From positions 1 through 64,000 of the forward strand of contig JAOPGA020000460.1 in NCBI GenBank assembly GCA_026419775.2: a stretch of DNA of 64,000 bases. The letters are read 5' to 3'. The notes below the pieces were generated by a model. It saw only the letters and a list, made by a program, of their open reading frames with translations, did no database searches and had not been told where the DNA came from. This DNA comes from Acrasis kona (Eukaryota > Heterolobosea > Eutetramitea > Acrasida > Acrasidae). This document shows positions 49,520-59,712 of the stretch, in pieces; position 1 is the first letter of the stretch; each line of letters opens with the position of its first letter. The position numbers were made by a program, and so were the translations under genes.

Positions 49520-49972
49520 ATGAATCCGTGCATGTCGCATTTGACAAGCAAAGACTATAAGCAGATATATGAGCCAAGTGATGACACATGGTTGTTTGTG
49601 GATGCTTTAGAATATGAAAAAAACGCTTTAAAAGACCGCAGAATTTGTTTAGAAATTGGAAGTGGAAGTGGGTATGTATCAGCTTATTTGAATAAACTAG
49701 GAGGTGAATGTGGAAGACAAGTCATCGATCAGTTTCTACCAAGAGTGAAGGTAAGAGACTCAAATCTTTATGATTTCACTTCCTAGAACTTATTATCAAA
49801 CGATGGAATCTTCTACATGATTTTGATTCAAGAGAACAAACCTGAAGAAGTTATTGATATAATGTCCAGACCAGAATATGGTGGTTTCTATGGACAAATT
49901 ATACGCAAAAAAAAGGTTCTTGGTGAAATACTGTTCGTTACCAAATTTATGAAAATTAAAAGAGGACAATAA
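49520..49972 (+). CDS. N6AMT1: N6AMT1/HemK2-like methyltransferase lacking the catalytic core
   Basis: Exons 49520-49750 and 49787-49972 around a 36-nt intron. 138 residues against about 215 in the family. The N-terminus is a good match (YEPSDDTWLFVDALEYE, ICLEIGSGSGYVSAYLNKLG), and the C-terminal half matches too (GRQVIDQFLPRVK, GIFYMILIQENKPEEVI). Between them the family carries the rest of the SAM site and the NPPY motif, about 80 residues; here these are gone within one exon and in frame. It cannot methylate glutamine or arsenite as drawn. It could be a pseudogene or a partner-type protein. Confidence 0.75.
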
Positions 49973-50498
49973 ACAAATTTGTTCTTAATAGTGTTGTTAT
50001 TTATTGACTTGCAACTAATTTGAGTCATCAATCTTTCTAATGTATTTAGTTTTTCATTGTGGTCTTCATGACACCTCCCCCTACATTTACCAAATAAACA
50101 ACATGATTAGCGGATAAAGATATAGCTTCATCGTTAAGATAAAAGGGGTACTGCCTTTAATTTAAAGCATTTATTTTTGTCTTCATGTTACAATGCATTA
50201 GAATTTTACGATAATTGTAAAATCTAAACATAAAAAATTATACGTTGGAAACAGATCCTAGTTTATACCTTTATGTCAAAAAAATTGATTGATAGTAGGT
50301 CATAAAAGAGAACAAAGTTTTAAATGATAATTGTTAGTCAACGGCTTGATTTGATATATTTGGATGTCATTGCCATAAAAGATTAATGTGAAAAGCTCAG
50401 AAATCGATTAAATCAGATTGGAGTTTGTATTATCGAATTTGTGTTACAAGTGGGTAATAGTTCTAAAAATACCGCTTAGGTATATATATATAATAACG
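49973..50498. other. AT-rich intergenic region
   Basis: About 530 bases rich in A and T with no coding frame. It ends with TATATATATA (50481-50490) just before a small frame. Confidence 0.4.
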
Positions 50499-50627
50499 AT
50501 GTCGGGGTTCCTGGAGGTTTTTAGAACCTACGCAGACCGGACTTCTGTGTTGTTGTTGTTAGCACACTCCTCGAACTTTGACTGGGAGAAATTCAACCTG
50601 AAGTCCGTAAACACTTTTCAATTGTGA
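50499..50627 (+). CDS. Possible 42-residue small protein
   Basis: ATG at 50499, stop 50625-50627. GC content rises over this stretch compared with flanks. A TATA-like run lies just upstream. Wording includes MSGFLEVFRTYADRTS and HSSNFDWEKFNL. No family recognised. It could be a fragment of a larger lost gene. Confidence 0.3.
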   Translation: MSGFLEVFRTYADRTSVLLLLAHSSNFDWEKFNLKSVNTFQL

Positions 50628-50644
50628 GACCTAAAATTTGATTT

Positions 50645-51246
50645 TTACGTACGTTTGAACAACCCTTGATCACTCTGTTCGATTGTCCGTTGGTAGGACT
50701 CATTGTGCAATAAATTTAGTAGGTCATAAAAGTTAAAATCATGTATGCTTCTCTTTGTTTTCATATGTTGTTGTTGTCTTAGAAAGTATTTTTGTGCATG
50801 TGACTGCACCTGCTTAGGGCTCTTCCCTGTAATGATCCTGGATATGTTTTTCCAGTTTCCTCTGCCAAACAAGTACACCCCTAGTAAAAACCGCACATGT
50901 TCTTCTTTGGTCCATCCTCTTCTGAACCTTCTCGAAGTAACATTCGTGCTGCCCGAAGAGCTAGTCGGTGTTCTATCTTCATCAGAGCACGAACTCCCAG
51001 AAGTATTATAAGTTTCTTGTCCTGATGACTGTATTTCAATTCTTTGAGCGTGAGGTTGTATTGTAGCTAATTGAGTGATTGATGTAATGGGAAAACTGAA
51101 AAGTGAGCTGTGAAATGGAATAAAACTTACAGACTACTGTGACTTAGATTCCTTATGTTGTAGTGCTCGTTCAACCCTTCATCATTTATTAGCGAGGCTA
51201 GCGCAATTCTCGACCGTGTGTATGCTCTAGATGGTGGGTTATGCAT
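50645..51246 (-). CDS. SHAQKYF-class single-repeat MYB transcription factor
   Basis: Exons 51131-51246 and 50645-51095, with a 35-nt intron (51096-51130). 188 residues. The MYB repeat runs from RRGWTKEEHVRFLLGVYLFG to KNISRIITGKSPKQVQSHAQKYFLR, with the SHAQKYF signature and three spaced tryptophan/aromatic positions. The N-terminal part is Ser/Thr-rich and has no domain. Such factors are common in plants, amoebozoa and heteroloboseans, where they bind DNA elements related to GATAA. Function of this one is unknown. Confidence 0.85.
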
Positions 51247-52079
51247 TGTTTGGTTGCGTCGACAGATTCCAGACTATTTTTGTGAGTGGTACATATCTTG
51301 CAATCAACTATTTTAATTTACGTGTCGGGCCCTGAAATCAAATTCCTTCAGAATAGGTAGTGATTGTACTTTTCATGCATTGAAATTTACTTGTATTTGT
51401 ACTTGCCATACATATATATCCTGTTCAATTGTACTCGGTATAAATAAGTACATATACTTTTGGTATTGTGTCGGGTTCAGTCCAATAATATTATATTACC
51501 CCTGCGAGGTTGCTGAAGTCCATACCATTCCTCGGAACACTATAGTTCGAAGTCATCCAAAATTATACATCTTTAGGAGATTTTTTGAATTAAGGCCGTC
51601 TAGCACGCAAATTGGCAAAGATGGCCGTGCTTATATTGAAACGAATTCCACCCTTATCAACCACAGCAGACAGTATATATTTTCCTTTTCTCCAATCGTA
51701 CTTCTGTCTACGCAACATCATGAACAACAAGACACGGAATAATTTCAAACCAAGAACGAAATTAAATGGAATAAGATGAGAACGAGACACTGAACAATGT
51801 TGCCGTTGCCATCAAAAAGCTTGTACGTCGGAATAGAACATCCGGCATATGCAAAACTGTGGAAATGTCTAAAACATTGTTTTATAACCCGCCATTTCCT
51901 CCAAACAACATTCTGCTCGCATTACGTCATTGGCATTTCCTATCAAACTTTATCTTTATGAGAAAATAGGAAAGGAAAATGCTGTTGGATGTACAAAACT
52001 AAAATTCCATGACGTATCGCGATAACAACATTTCACCAAGTGAATATCCAAGACACAAATTACAAGAATCTAATTGATA
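51247..52079. other. Gene-poor region with one 54-residue plus-strand frame
   Basis: About 830 bases. Between 51797 and 51961 an uninterrupted ATG-started frame of 54 codons is GC-richer than its flanks (wording MLPLPSKSLYVGIEH). It may be a small gene or chance. Two other frames (51380-51742 plus, 51590-51790 minus) have no protein-like features. Confidence 0.35.
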
Positions 52080-52582
52080 ATGATTATGGTAAGTGAATAT
52101 GAAATTATGAGCGTGGACGCCCCTGTGGTATTTCTGACGGCAACAGATGGTTATACAAACGGCTTACTTGCCGAACAAACATTTAATTCCAATCCAAAAC
52201 CAACAAATGTTTTAAATGAAGAAAACAAAGTAGAGCAATTATTGCCTGACAGGGGATTGGATGTTGATTCAAGGGTTCCTAATCATTTCCAAAACATTAA
52301 TGGCAACGATACAAGTAGAACATTTGTTCAAGATGGCAACATTCCTGATGATGGCCGTGACGATGATATGGAAGAGGACCAATTACATAGAGTACCAGGT
52401 ATTGATTGTGGGTCATTATGGTTGAGAATGACATTGGAACAGGGCTCCCAAACAAAACGTTCCTGAAGAGTTACGGTGCAGGACCCTTTAATAAGATTTT
52501 AGTCCGCGATCAATCAACGAAACAAAAGCAAAACAAAATTTCAATAGAAGACGGACTGCCGGAATTCAACAAAAAAAGGTAA
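52080..52582 (+). CDS. Small acidic two-exon protein, unknown
   Basis: Exons 52080-52398 and 52443-52582 with a 44-nt intron (52399-52442, GTATTG..AACAG), phase 1. About 152 residues. N-terminal part acidic (DDGRDDDMEEDQLHRV). Exon 2 is basic and Lys/Gln-rich (STKQKQNKISIEDG). The intron is inferred because exon 2 stays open for 46 codons in the joined frame. An alternative start is the ATG at 52107. No family recognised. Its stop lies 3 bases from the stop of the convergent caspase-like gene. Confidence 0.5.
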
Positions 52583-52584
52583 AA

Positions 52585-53682
52585 TTATACAGACAGGATT
52601 AATTTAATACTTATCTGATGTTTTAGGTTTACAACTAGAACAATATTGCTTGGTGCCAAAACCATCATCATGTTCAACAATGTCCTTGTTGCGTTAAACA
52701 CAAAGTGAGTGCTATTACCAATGTAAACGTCAATCATCTCTCCACCATTCTCAATGATTGACAAACAAAACTGCCTGCATTCCTGCTCCGTAAGATCTTC
52801 CGATACTTTTATTTCCATTCTAATCGCAATTTTCTCTTTCTCTGTTTGTACAATATTTTTATCAACGGCTGCCTGTGGCACAAATCCATATCGCCTATTC
52901 TCACATCCATTTTGTTTTGCAGTCAAATAAGGCATCGTGGTCAATGAACCGTTATCCGACCTGACAATTTGCTGAAGTTTATTGATGATATTGTCCAAGG
53001 TCAATGCACATGTAGATGTTCTTAGAATATTACATAAAGCCTGGGTGAATTTACCGAGACCAGCGTCTTTATATCTGTCCACAGCAAGACATCCAAAGGA
53101 CTGCGCTTCGTTAAAACTACCAGTCGCACAAAGATAATGTACTGAAAAATCCTGTGTTGTTCTTACTGCTTGCTTCGCGAAGCAGCTATCAAGAACATAT
53201 AATAACGATCCGTGAAATCCGACAAATGTAAGATTTGACTCTAGCGCGTTGCACATATCGTCAAAATCTACCTCCACTGTTCTGTTGTTTATTTTCCCAC
53301 TTAACTTGTAACGACCATTTACAGTACATCCATGTCCCGCACAATACAAGATAACAATGGCATCCTTTTTATTGTCATCGTAGACAGTTTCCTGAAAAAA
53401 GTTCGCAAAGTTTGCAATAATGACGCCACTGGTAGATGCATTGGATGAACCACTAAATTTTGCTGTGCTTGCAGTTGCACCATATACATCTCTTAATACC
53501 CCACAAAAGTTCTCGGCATCTTCATCAAAGGCGTGGACACTTTCTCCGTCAAAGTGAAACGACACTGCGTGGATGTGCCTCCTTATATTTGTTTGATTGG
53601 CTTGATCCTTGTACTCTTGTATTTTTTTCCTTATCATAGTGGCTGGCTCAATACCATCGGTCAAAATTGAAGTGCAAGACAT
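52585..53682 (-). CDS. Caspase-like cysteine peptidase (C14 / metacaspase-like)
   Basis: 365 residues, one exon. The caspase fold is visible: IHAVSFHFDG, then the catalytic His in AIVILYCAGHGC, and the catalytic Cys in GSLLYVLDSCFAKQA. Residues about 270-365 form an extra C-terminal domain without a known motif (MEIKVSEDLTEQECRQF). Caspase homologues cleave after Arg/Lys (metacaspases) or Asp (caspases). The specificity pocket is not readable here. A short GTAAAC..AG-like feature near the C-terminus could be an unspliced intron. Start at ATG 53682. Confidence 0.8.
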   Translation of the reverse strand: MSCTSILTDGIEPATMIRKKIQEYKDQANQTNIRRHIHAVSFHFDGESVHAFDEDAENFCGVLRDVYGATASTAKFSGSSNASTSGVIIANFANFFQETVYDDNKKDAIVILYCAGHGCTVNGRYKLSGKINNRTVEVDFDDMCNALESNLTFVGFHGSLLYVLDSCFAKQAVRTTQDFSVHYLCATGSFNEAQSFGCLAVDRYKDAGLGKFTQALCNILRTSTCALTLDNIINKLQQIVRSDNGSLTTMPYLTAKQNGCENRRYGFVPQAAVDKNIVQTEKEKIAIRMEIKVSEDLTEQECRQFCLSIIENGGEMIDVYIGNSTHFVFNATRTLLNMMMVLAPSNIVLVVNLKHQISIKLILSV

Positions 53683-54065
53683 ACTTATTTAATATTTTTT
53701 TTTTCACTTCTCATCGAATACGTTACAAAATATATTTAATGCCTCAAAAAAGGGTTTTATTGAGTATTCACCCCAGCTACGAGAGTTTTCACACACCCAA
53801 GGACCACAGACATCGAAACGATTTTAAAGAAGAGAGCAACTAGTTTTGTAAAACTCCGACTGCAGCGAGCGCATCGTGAAAGTCTTTGGTTCAGAAGCCG
53901 TTTAGGCTCTGTCCGAAAACGCAGGTTTAGGATGGTATAGAGCGTTCATATCATTGCCCACTAAACCTTGATCTTGTGGATCAATAAAATCTATCTTCAT
54001 CTTAATCGGGACAAAAGACTGTTGAGGCAAATTTTAAGGAATAGCTGCCTCGATAAATACAATTT
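53683..54065. other. Intergenic region
   Basis: About 380 AT-rich bases with no gene recognised. It holds the presumed caspase-like promoter and the DNAAF11 3' end. Confidence 0.4.
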
Positions 54066-55112
54066 TTATTTTTGAACAATTTTGTTCTTTGGCATGGTTA
54101 TTAACAATGCACCTGTAACGGCACTCCTCTTTGCATTACATCTGTCTGGGTCGACGTTACTGTCCAGTCTTATCTGCAAAATTTTCCCCCTAACATCCAC
54201 CCTCAGGTAAGTTGTTTCCACGTTGATCTTAATATTGGCCATTGATATGTGCTTTTGTATCGGAATATCACAAGTATAGTCGAAGTCTGTTTCCAATAAC
54301 TTGAAGTCCCATTTACCCTCATTTTTCTGCATCACCTTGCCATACTTCTCGATCTCCTGCTCGGGAGTTAAATTACTTCTTTTAGCTACATCTTGATTGA
54401 TTCTTTCGATCTCACCTATACCACTTGCAGAAGACTGTCTGTTATCTTTTTCTTGTGTACTTTGTCTCATCTTCTCGGCGGCCGCCCTCCTAGATTCAGG
54501 ATCATTACCGTACAAATCCTCTCCGCTTTCAATCAATTTTTTGTTCTTTTCAACCTCTTTTTTTGTATCTTTTAGAAGTCTCTCCTGTCTTTTTTTAATC
54601 TTCAACCTCAAATCGTCTTTATTTTGCTCAGCTAAAATTCTTTCTTGTAGCTTGATTTCTTCACCATCAAGAATCTTTAACTGAGGAAGAACAGATATCA
54701 CAAATAGACGGTATGCTTTAATATTACAAATCGGATTTCCGGTCAATGTTAATTCTCTAAGATGATGATTGCAGGACAAGTTCTCAACGCTAAATATATC
54801 CGTAATATAATTAATGGTAAGGTCTAACTTAGTTAGCACTTCGTTCGATTCTAAGTTTTCAATTTTCGTTATACTGTTTATTGCCAAGTTGAGGTATCTT
54901 AGATCTTTCAAGTGATATAAATTCTCAATCTTTTCTATGAGGTTGTTTTGAAGGAATAATTGCTGAAGCTGACGGCAATGCTCATGTAGAACCGGTTCAA
55001 TCTTTGTCAGCTCGAATTGATGTAGCGTTATTTCTTTTAGATCAGAGAGGCGTCCATCGTTATGCTCGGATCTTCTCCGCAACAAATTTTCATTCAAAGT
55101 TTCCTGTACCAT
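54066..55112 (-). CDS. DNAAF11: DNAAF11 (LRRC6/TILB) axonemal dynein assembly factor
   Basis: 348 residues, one exon, ATG 55112. It begins TLNENLLRRRSEHNDGRL, close to the ITEDLIRRRAEHN start of the family. Leucine-rich repeats follow (LQQLFLQNNLIEKIENLYHL, LRYLNLAINSITKIENLES), with the LRRcap block LPQLKILDGEEI. Then come a charged coiled coil and a C-terminal CS/p23-like segment (MANIKINVETTYLRVDVRGK). The protein preassembles dynein arms in the cytoplasm of cells that build motile cilia. This supports a flagellate stage in the organism. Confidence 0.92.
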   Translation of the reverse strand: MVQETLNENLLRRRSEHNDGRLSDLKEITLHQFELTKIEPVLHEHCRQLQQLFLQNNLIEKIENLYHLKDLRYLNLAINSITKIENLESNEVLTKLDLTINYITDIFSVENLSCNHHLRELTLTGNPICNIKAYRLFVISVLPQLKILDGEEIKLQERILAEQNKDDLRLKIKKRQERLLKDTKKEVEKNKKLIESGEDLYGNDPESRRAAAEKMRQSTQEKDNRQSSASGIGEIERINQDVAKRSNLTPEQEIEKYGKVMQKNEGKWDFKLLETDFDYTCDIPIQKHISMANIKINVETTYLRVDVRGKILQIRLDSNVDPDRCNAKRSAVTGALLITMPKNKIVQK

Positions 55113-55364
55113 TTCAACGTTTTTGTAATAAATTTGAAGCGGTATAATCCAAAGAAAGTTGGTTTCGCTCAACTTTAAAAAGTGTGATTGTCCTTTCCCA
55201 ACAACACCTGTCTAAAAACTGTACATTACCCTATAACACTCTAATCCTCCACATATCCTGAATCAATCAGAGTAACTATCCGAATCAGTGCCGTGGTAAT
55301 GTAAATTATATCCTCGGCCTTGATTAATCAAAATGACATTATAATTAAGGACAAAAAACATTTA

Positions 55365-56152
55365 TTAAAAGTAACACTGGCCATGACAAGTACTGCAATT
55401 TGACCTCATGTGAACATCGTAAAGTTCGCAAGCTCCAAATGGACCGAAACCTCCCTTACCTTGGCATGTGTTGCACATGGTGCTCTTGTGTGTAGTTCTA
55501 TTGCCGTTGCATACAGGGCACAATCTCTTTTGATGTATGCTGTTAACCTCACATGGTCCCCATGGATCAAATGCGCCTTTACCGTTACACTTTCTGCAAG
55601 TATGTAGCTGTGGTGTGCTTTGGGTTACGGTTACAGTACAGAATTGATTACTGTATGTTGACACCACTGGAGATGGTTGACCTTGGGCAGGAACAAAAAA
55701 GAATTGAGCGGCTATTGAGAGTGGGAGAGATTACCTACCAATTCGCTGTTCTCATCACACAAAAAGGTATTATGGGAAGTGCGAAGGGCGATGGGATTTT
55801 GAATGTTCAAAGGACTACCATAATTTCCGTAGACGTTGTATCCATCAGCAATAGTAAAAGTCTCCCACTGTAGAGAATGGGTGACGTGGGCATAAGTCCT
55901 GAGAGATTGTGCGTTGTTTCTATCATTGACTCCCAAAAACTTTCCATGGTACGTCCTCAACCAAATACTGTCACCAACCATAACGGGAGAGCCGAATGGT
56001 TTGTTTTGTGCAGAGAGAACGGTAAAAGTTTCCCAAACGTTCATCTGAGACCTATCAACAATAATTCTGTCGTTTGGTTCAACGCATACAAATCTTCCTG
56101 TGTGTGACCTGAGTCCGACTTGACCTCCGTAGTATAGATGTTGTGTGTACAT
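55365..56152 (-). CDS. Fascin-like beta-trefoil protein fused to DnaJ-like zinc finger; frame break at junction
   Basis: The first part (56152 down to about 55712) is an actin-crosslinking-type beta-trefoil with three blades (VGLRSHTGRFVCVEPN, WLRTYHGKFLGVNDRN, ALRTSHNTFLCDENSE). It stops in frame at 55712-55714. In another frame the protein continues (FVPAQGQPSPVVSTYSN) into a DnaJ-like cysteine-rich domain: CRKCNGKG, CPVCNGN, CNTCQGKG, CSTCHGQ. Either a 23-nt intron (unlikely here) or an indel explains the break. The fusion is unusual. Start ATG 56152. Confidence 0.65.
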
Positions 56153-56454
56153 TTGTTTAAATTACTTATGCTCAATCAATAATACATGTCATATTTTTAA
56201 CCAAGATAAGACCTGTACTTGGAACTCCGTCAAGGAGTTGGAATTACAATAGACACAAGAACCAGATTGATTGTAAAAACAGCATAACAATAAAAGAAAC
56301 TCACTAACTTTATACTTGTTCAGGTTGAATACCATGTAATGTCAAAATAGCCCATCAAGAAAAACCTCTTCAATTTTTTATTTTTATACCTCTGATGTTG
56401 ACGAGACGTTTAAAATTACGATGAACCACAACAATTTGTGTACAACACACACAC

Positions 56455-57849
56455 ATGCCTGAAGACGAAATTACACTAATAAATAACAACCAATCAGACA
56501 TACAAGACATACTTCCAGTCGAAATGATGTGTTCAGTAAATAGTGGTTTAGACCCTCTTGAGAAACCTAAAACCACCACACCTGAGATTTCAAACCTTGG
56601 TGATGCTATAATTGATAATGAGCTGAAAGTCGCTGCTTCTCCCAATGCACAACCATCTCCATATGAGGTTAATAGATTAAACAACATTGAAAGAAACAAA
56701 CTACTTTTGGCCAGTCTTGGTATCAATGGCAAAACATTATTTAGTCCTGCGAGAATAGACGAGAAAAGAAAATACAAAAGCAGAAAATCTGAACCATTCG
56801 TACCCACCAAACAATACGCTTTACGTAACTCACCTGCACGTTTGGATATTTTGAAGCAAGAAAAGAATAACAAGGGCTCAGACATTTTCGACGGTCTACG
56901 TTTCTGCTTCGTTGGTAGAGTGAAAAAACCTAAAAACCCAATGTCTCAGTTAAAGCTTATAGAAATGATTCGAAAGCACGGAGGAAGCTCAAGAACTGGC
57001 TCGCAGACACTCCTTACCCAAAACATAACGCATTTAGTCATCACAAAAGAGAGACTTGACGACATGGATGCTCAAATGATGAAACGCATCAAAGAAAATA
57101 ATGTAATAATTGTAAATGAAAACTACATCTTTGAATGTATAAATAAAAAGAAACTGTTAAGTCACAAAAAATATAAAGTCACGGGAGACGACAATCCAAC
57201 TGATTCCGAAGAGGAAAAGTTGCAAAGCAAAACCAGTGCTATTACAAGGAAGAAGATTTTCAAAAAGAGGAGCCTTGTGGAAGATCAAAGCGAAAATATA
57301 ACAGTGCTGAGGAAGAGGAGGAGATTAAATAAGGACTCTCCTACAAAAGTTGAACCGGCGGTTAAAGACGCGGTAGAGCCCAAACCGCAAGTTGTGGCCG
57401 AAATATTAACAAATAAACGAATAAGAAAGCCTCCTGTTTTGTTTGGAGATTTAGATGCTAATAATAAACCCATTGTTGATTCCACTTCCACCAGGTTAAC
57501 TCGCAGGACTGCCTCAAAAGAAAATCACTTGTCACCCTTACAAACTGATATGTATAATATTTGGAAATCTCTTATGGATTTGAGAGTAAAGAGGAGGAGG
57601 GTTTGTGATTTATTTGTTGATCTGCCTTGCAAAAAACTGTATCCTGATTATTATGATGTTATATCAGATCCTATAAGCTTAAATCAAATAAAGCAAGCCA
57701 TTTTGTCTTCTCAATACACCAGTGTTGACGACATGAGGGATGACGTACTGAGATTATGTAGTAACGCTCAAACTTATAATGACGAAGACAGTGAAGTTTA
57801 TAAAGACTCTATTATGATTATGGATGAATTCGATAAGATGTCCGAATAA
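56455..57849 (+). CDS. BRCT plus bromodomain nuclear protein
   Basis: 464 residues, one exon. Residues about 140-245 are a BRCT domain (LRFCFVGRVKKPKNPMSQL, ITHLVITKERLDDMD, IIVNENYIFECINKKKLL). A disordered basic/acidic linker with KRIRKPP-like NLS motifs follows. Residues about 365-464 are a bromodomain (LFVDLPCKKLYPDYYDVISD, NAQTYNDEDSEVYKDS) with the acetyl-lysine-pocket Asn in NAQTYN. It probably joins phospho- or DNA-damage signals to acetylated chromatin. Role inferred from domains only. Start ATG 56455. Confidence 0.85.
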   Translation: MPEDEITLINNNQSDIQDILPVEMMCSVNSGLDPLEKPKTTTPEISNLGDAIIDNELKVAASPNAQPSPYEVNRLNNIERNKLLLASLGINGKTLFSPARIDEKRKYKSRKSEPFVPTKQYALRNSPARLDILKQEKNNKGSDIFDGLRFCFVGRVKKPKNPMSQLKLIEMIRKHGGSSRTGSQTLLTQNITHLVITKERLDDMDAQMMKRIKENNVIIVNENYIFECINKKKLLSHKKYKVTGDDNPTDSEEEKLQSKTSAITRKKIFKKRSLVEDQSENITVLRKRRRLNKDSPTKVEPAVKDAVEPKPQVVAEILTNKRIRKPPVLFGDLDANNKPIVDSTSTRLTRRTASKENHLSPLQTDMYNIWKSLMDLRVKRRRVCDLFVDLPCKKLYPDYYDVISDPISLNQIKQAILSSQYTSVDDMRDDVLRLCSNAQTYNDEDSEVYKDSIMIMDEFDKMSE

Positions 57850-58053
57850 ATGTACTTTCCTCAATTTCAACGTTAAATTTTTCTTTTGTCTTACTGGAAC
57901 TCAATCGGCATTGTTCAAAAATCCAGAACTTCAGGTGGACAAAGTTTGTAGTGGGAAAATGTGAACGTTAGTCACCGTTAAATTTTTTTGTCAACTATTT
58001 AAACATTCGATCGACATGCATTTCACTCGAACAAATTAATTAATAAAGTGATA

Positions 58054-59013
58054 ATGTCATTGTCTGAGAACCACACACATTGGTCTAACATGAGATCAGC
58101 ACCAGTTGATAAATCAAAAAGAGTTGCGTATGGATGTACAATTAGTGACTCGAACATACTTTCTGGTACTCGTCGTCGTGTGAATCATGATTATGGAAAG
58201 CTGAACAGAGAGCCAGCCAAATTCGAGGATATTTTAGTGAGACCAAATCACTACGCATTTGTTAAGGATAATCGCACTACTTCGAAAAACTCTTATGAGG
58301 CAAGATCAGGTCTTAAAAACATCACAAACACTTTGGATGAGATGAGCATTTCACCTGTGAAACCAAGAAAGAAGAAGCTAACCAAGAACACTGAAGAGGC
58401 GAGCTCAAAGACCACTACCAAAGAGGCTCGAGTTGATTCATTTGTTCTTCCACCTGCCGAGGAAGTTCCCACAGCCAAACCAAGTAGCAAGGTGGTCTCA
58501 CCCAAACAACCTGATTACAAAAATAACAAACCTGCCAGACTGAACAGTGAGATATTCAGCCACTTGAAGCGATTAGGAGCCAGAAGGAACTTGGAAGATT
58601 TAGATTCAAACAACTTGGACATTTATACACATAGTCTTGGACACAGACTGACTTATCATGACTGGTTAGGTGAATTCCTTGAGTACAAGCTTGCTAAAGA
58701 TGGTTACATTCTTTCATACAACTCTGCTGAGGCAAATTGGGATTTCGACTTCTTTGCTCCATTTTCCATTGAGAAGAATGAAGTTGACGAAGACAGCGTA
58801 GTGTCAAGGAAAGATTTCATATTCATTGCAGACGCAGGGACCACAACGATTGGTATTTGTCAAGATTCAGCAATCACACCTGATGGCGATGCAGTAATTC
58901 AAGTGTTGGGTGAAGAAAACATTACCACAACAATGCTGTTGTCAACTTTATTGAAGAATTTGGAATGGTGTGAGGTAGAGGAGGACATGACTTCCGCTTC
59001 CATCGAATGGTGA
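58054..59013 (+). CDS. Hypothetical protein with basic disordered N-terminus and folded C-terminus
   Basis: 319 residues, one exon, ATG at 58054. N-terminal 170 residues are low-complexity with basic KPRKKKL and a Ser/Thr/Pro linker. A globular C-terminal half (WLGEFLEYKLAKDGYILSYN, FIFIADAGTTTIGICQDSA) contains a GTTTIG turn. No family recognised. No signal or membrane segment. Confidence 0.55.
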   Translation: MSLSENHTHWSNMRSAPVDKSKRVAYGCTISDSNILSGTRRRVNHDYGKLNREPAKFEDILVRPNHYAFVKDNRTTSKNSYEARSGLKNITNTLDEMSISPVKPRKKKLTKNTEEASSKTTTKEARVDSFVLPPAEEVPTAKPSSKVVSPKQPDYKNNKPARLNSEIFSHLKRLGARRNLEDLDSNNLDIYTHSLGHRLTYHDWLGEFLEYKLAKDGYILSYNSAEANWDFDFFAPFSIEKNEVDEDSVVSRKDFIFIADAGTTTIGICQDSAITPDGDAVIQVLGEENITTTMLLSTLLKNLEWCEVEEDMTSASIEW

Positions 59014-59109
59014 TCGGCGCTTCCACAGCAAAATTTCCCACAGTGTTTAAGAGTCACTGTTCGAATAAATGTACAATAACTATTTTTGTTTATAAATAAT
59101 GTGTTTAGT

Positions 59110-59673
59110 TTATATTGTTTTAGCAACCTTCCGAAGTTCTCTTAAATGTGTCTTTGGGCATTCCATCTCCTTCCAACTTACTGGAACAAGAGTTTGTCCT
59201 GCCATGCTCGTTCCAAATACAACGCCAAGTTCGTTACGTGCTGTAGATAAATAGTAGCTCTTGCTATCTCCCAGTGAAATAACAACAGCCCTAACCACAT
59301 CACCTGGTCTAAAAGATTCATAAATTACAACTTTATCAATTTCTGTGGCTCTAACATCCTGTTGTCTGATCATACCCATAAATGTAGTTTCCAAGGCCTT
59401 CCCCTCCACACAAGTAATATCTACTTTTGCAAATTGTGTTGTTGTTTTGACTACAGTAGCTAGCACGATACTTCCTATTTGAGGTACAGTTGTTTCTTGC
59501 TTAGATTCAACTTCAATGATTTTCTTATCTTGATTTGGAACATCTTTTGTAACTACTCGCCCAACCACACTCGCGCATATTCTTCCATCCCTTGTATATG
59601 TACCTCTACCGCTAATGTGTGTATCTACGCTACCGATTCTTGTACCGGGTGTTACTACATCGGATTCACTCAT
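59110..59673 (-). CDS. EXOSC1: Exosome cap protein CSL4
   Basis: 187 residues, one exon, ATG 59673. N-terminal Csl4 domain VTPGTRIGSVDTHISGRGTY, S1-like RNA-binding middle (IGSIVLATVVKTTTQFAKVD) and the hallmark C-terminus RPGDVVRAVVISLGDSKSY, with SWKEMECPKTHLRELRKVAK. It sits on the RNA-entry face of the nuclear/cytoplasmic exosome. The family zinc-binding cysteines are not all present; the block ends at ECPKT. Confidence 0.93.
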   Translation of the reverse strand: MSESDVVTPGTRIGSVDTHISGRGTYTRDGRICASVVGRVVTKDVPNQDKKIIEVESKQETTVPQIGSIVLATVVKTTTQFAKVDITCVEGKALETTFMGMIRQQDVRATEIDKVVIYESFRPGDVVRAVVISLGDSKSYYLSTARNELGVVFGTSMAGQTLVPVSWKEMECPKTHLRELRKVAKTI

Positions 59674-59712
59674 CGTGTGAAGTTGACAGTTGGTTACAAT
59701 AATAATCAATAT

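Noticed and set aside
56370-56885. 171-codon minus-strand frame over the BRCT/bromodomain gene
   Set aside because: No features; the plus-strand frame has two clear domains.
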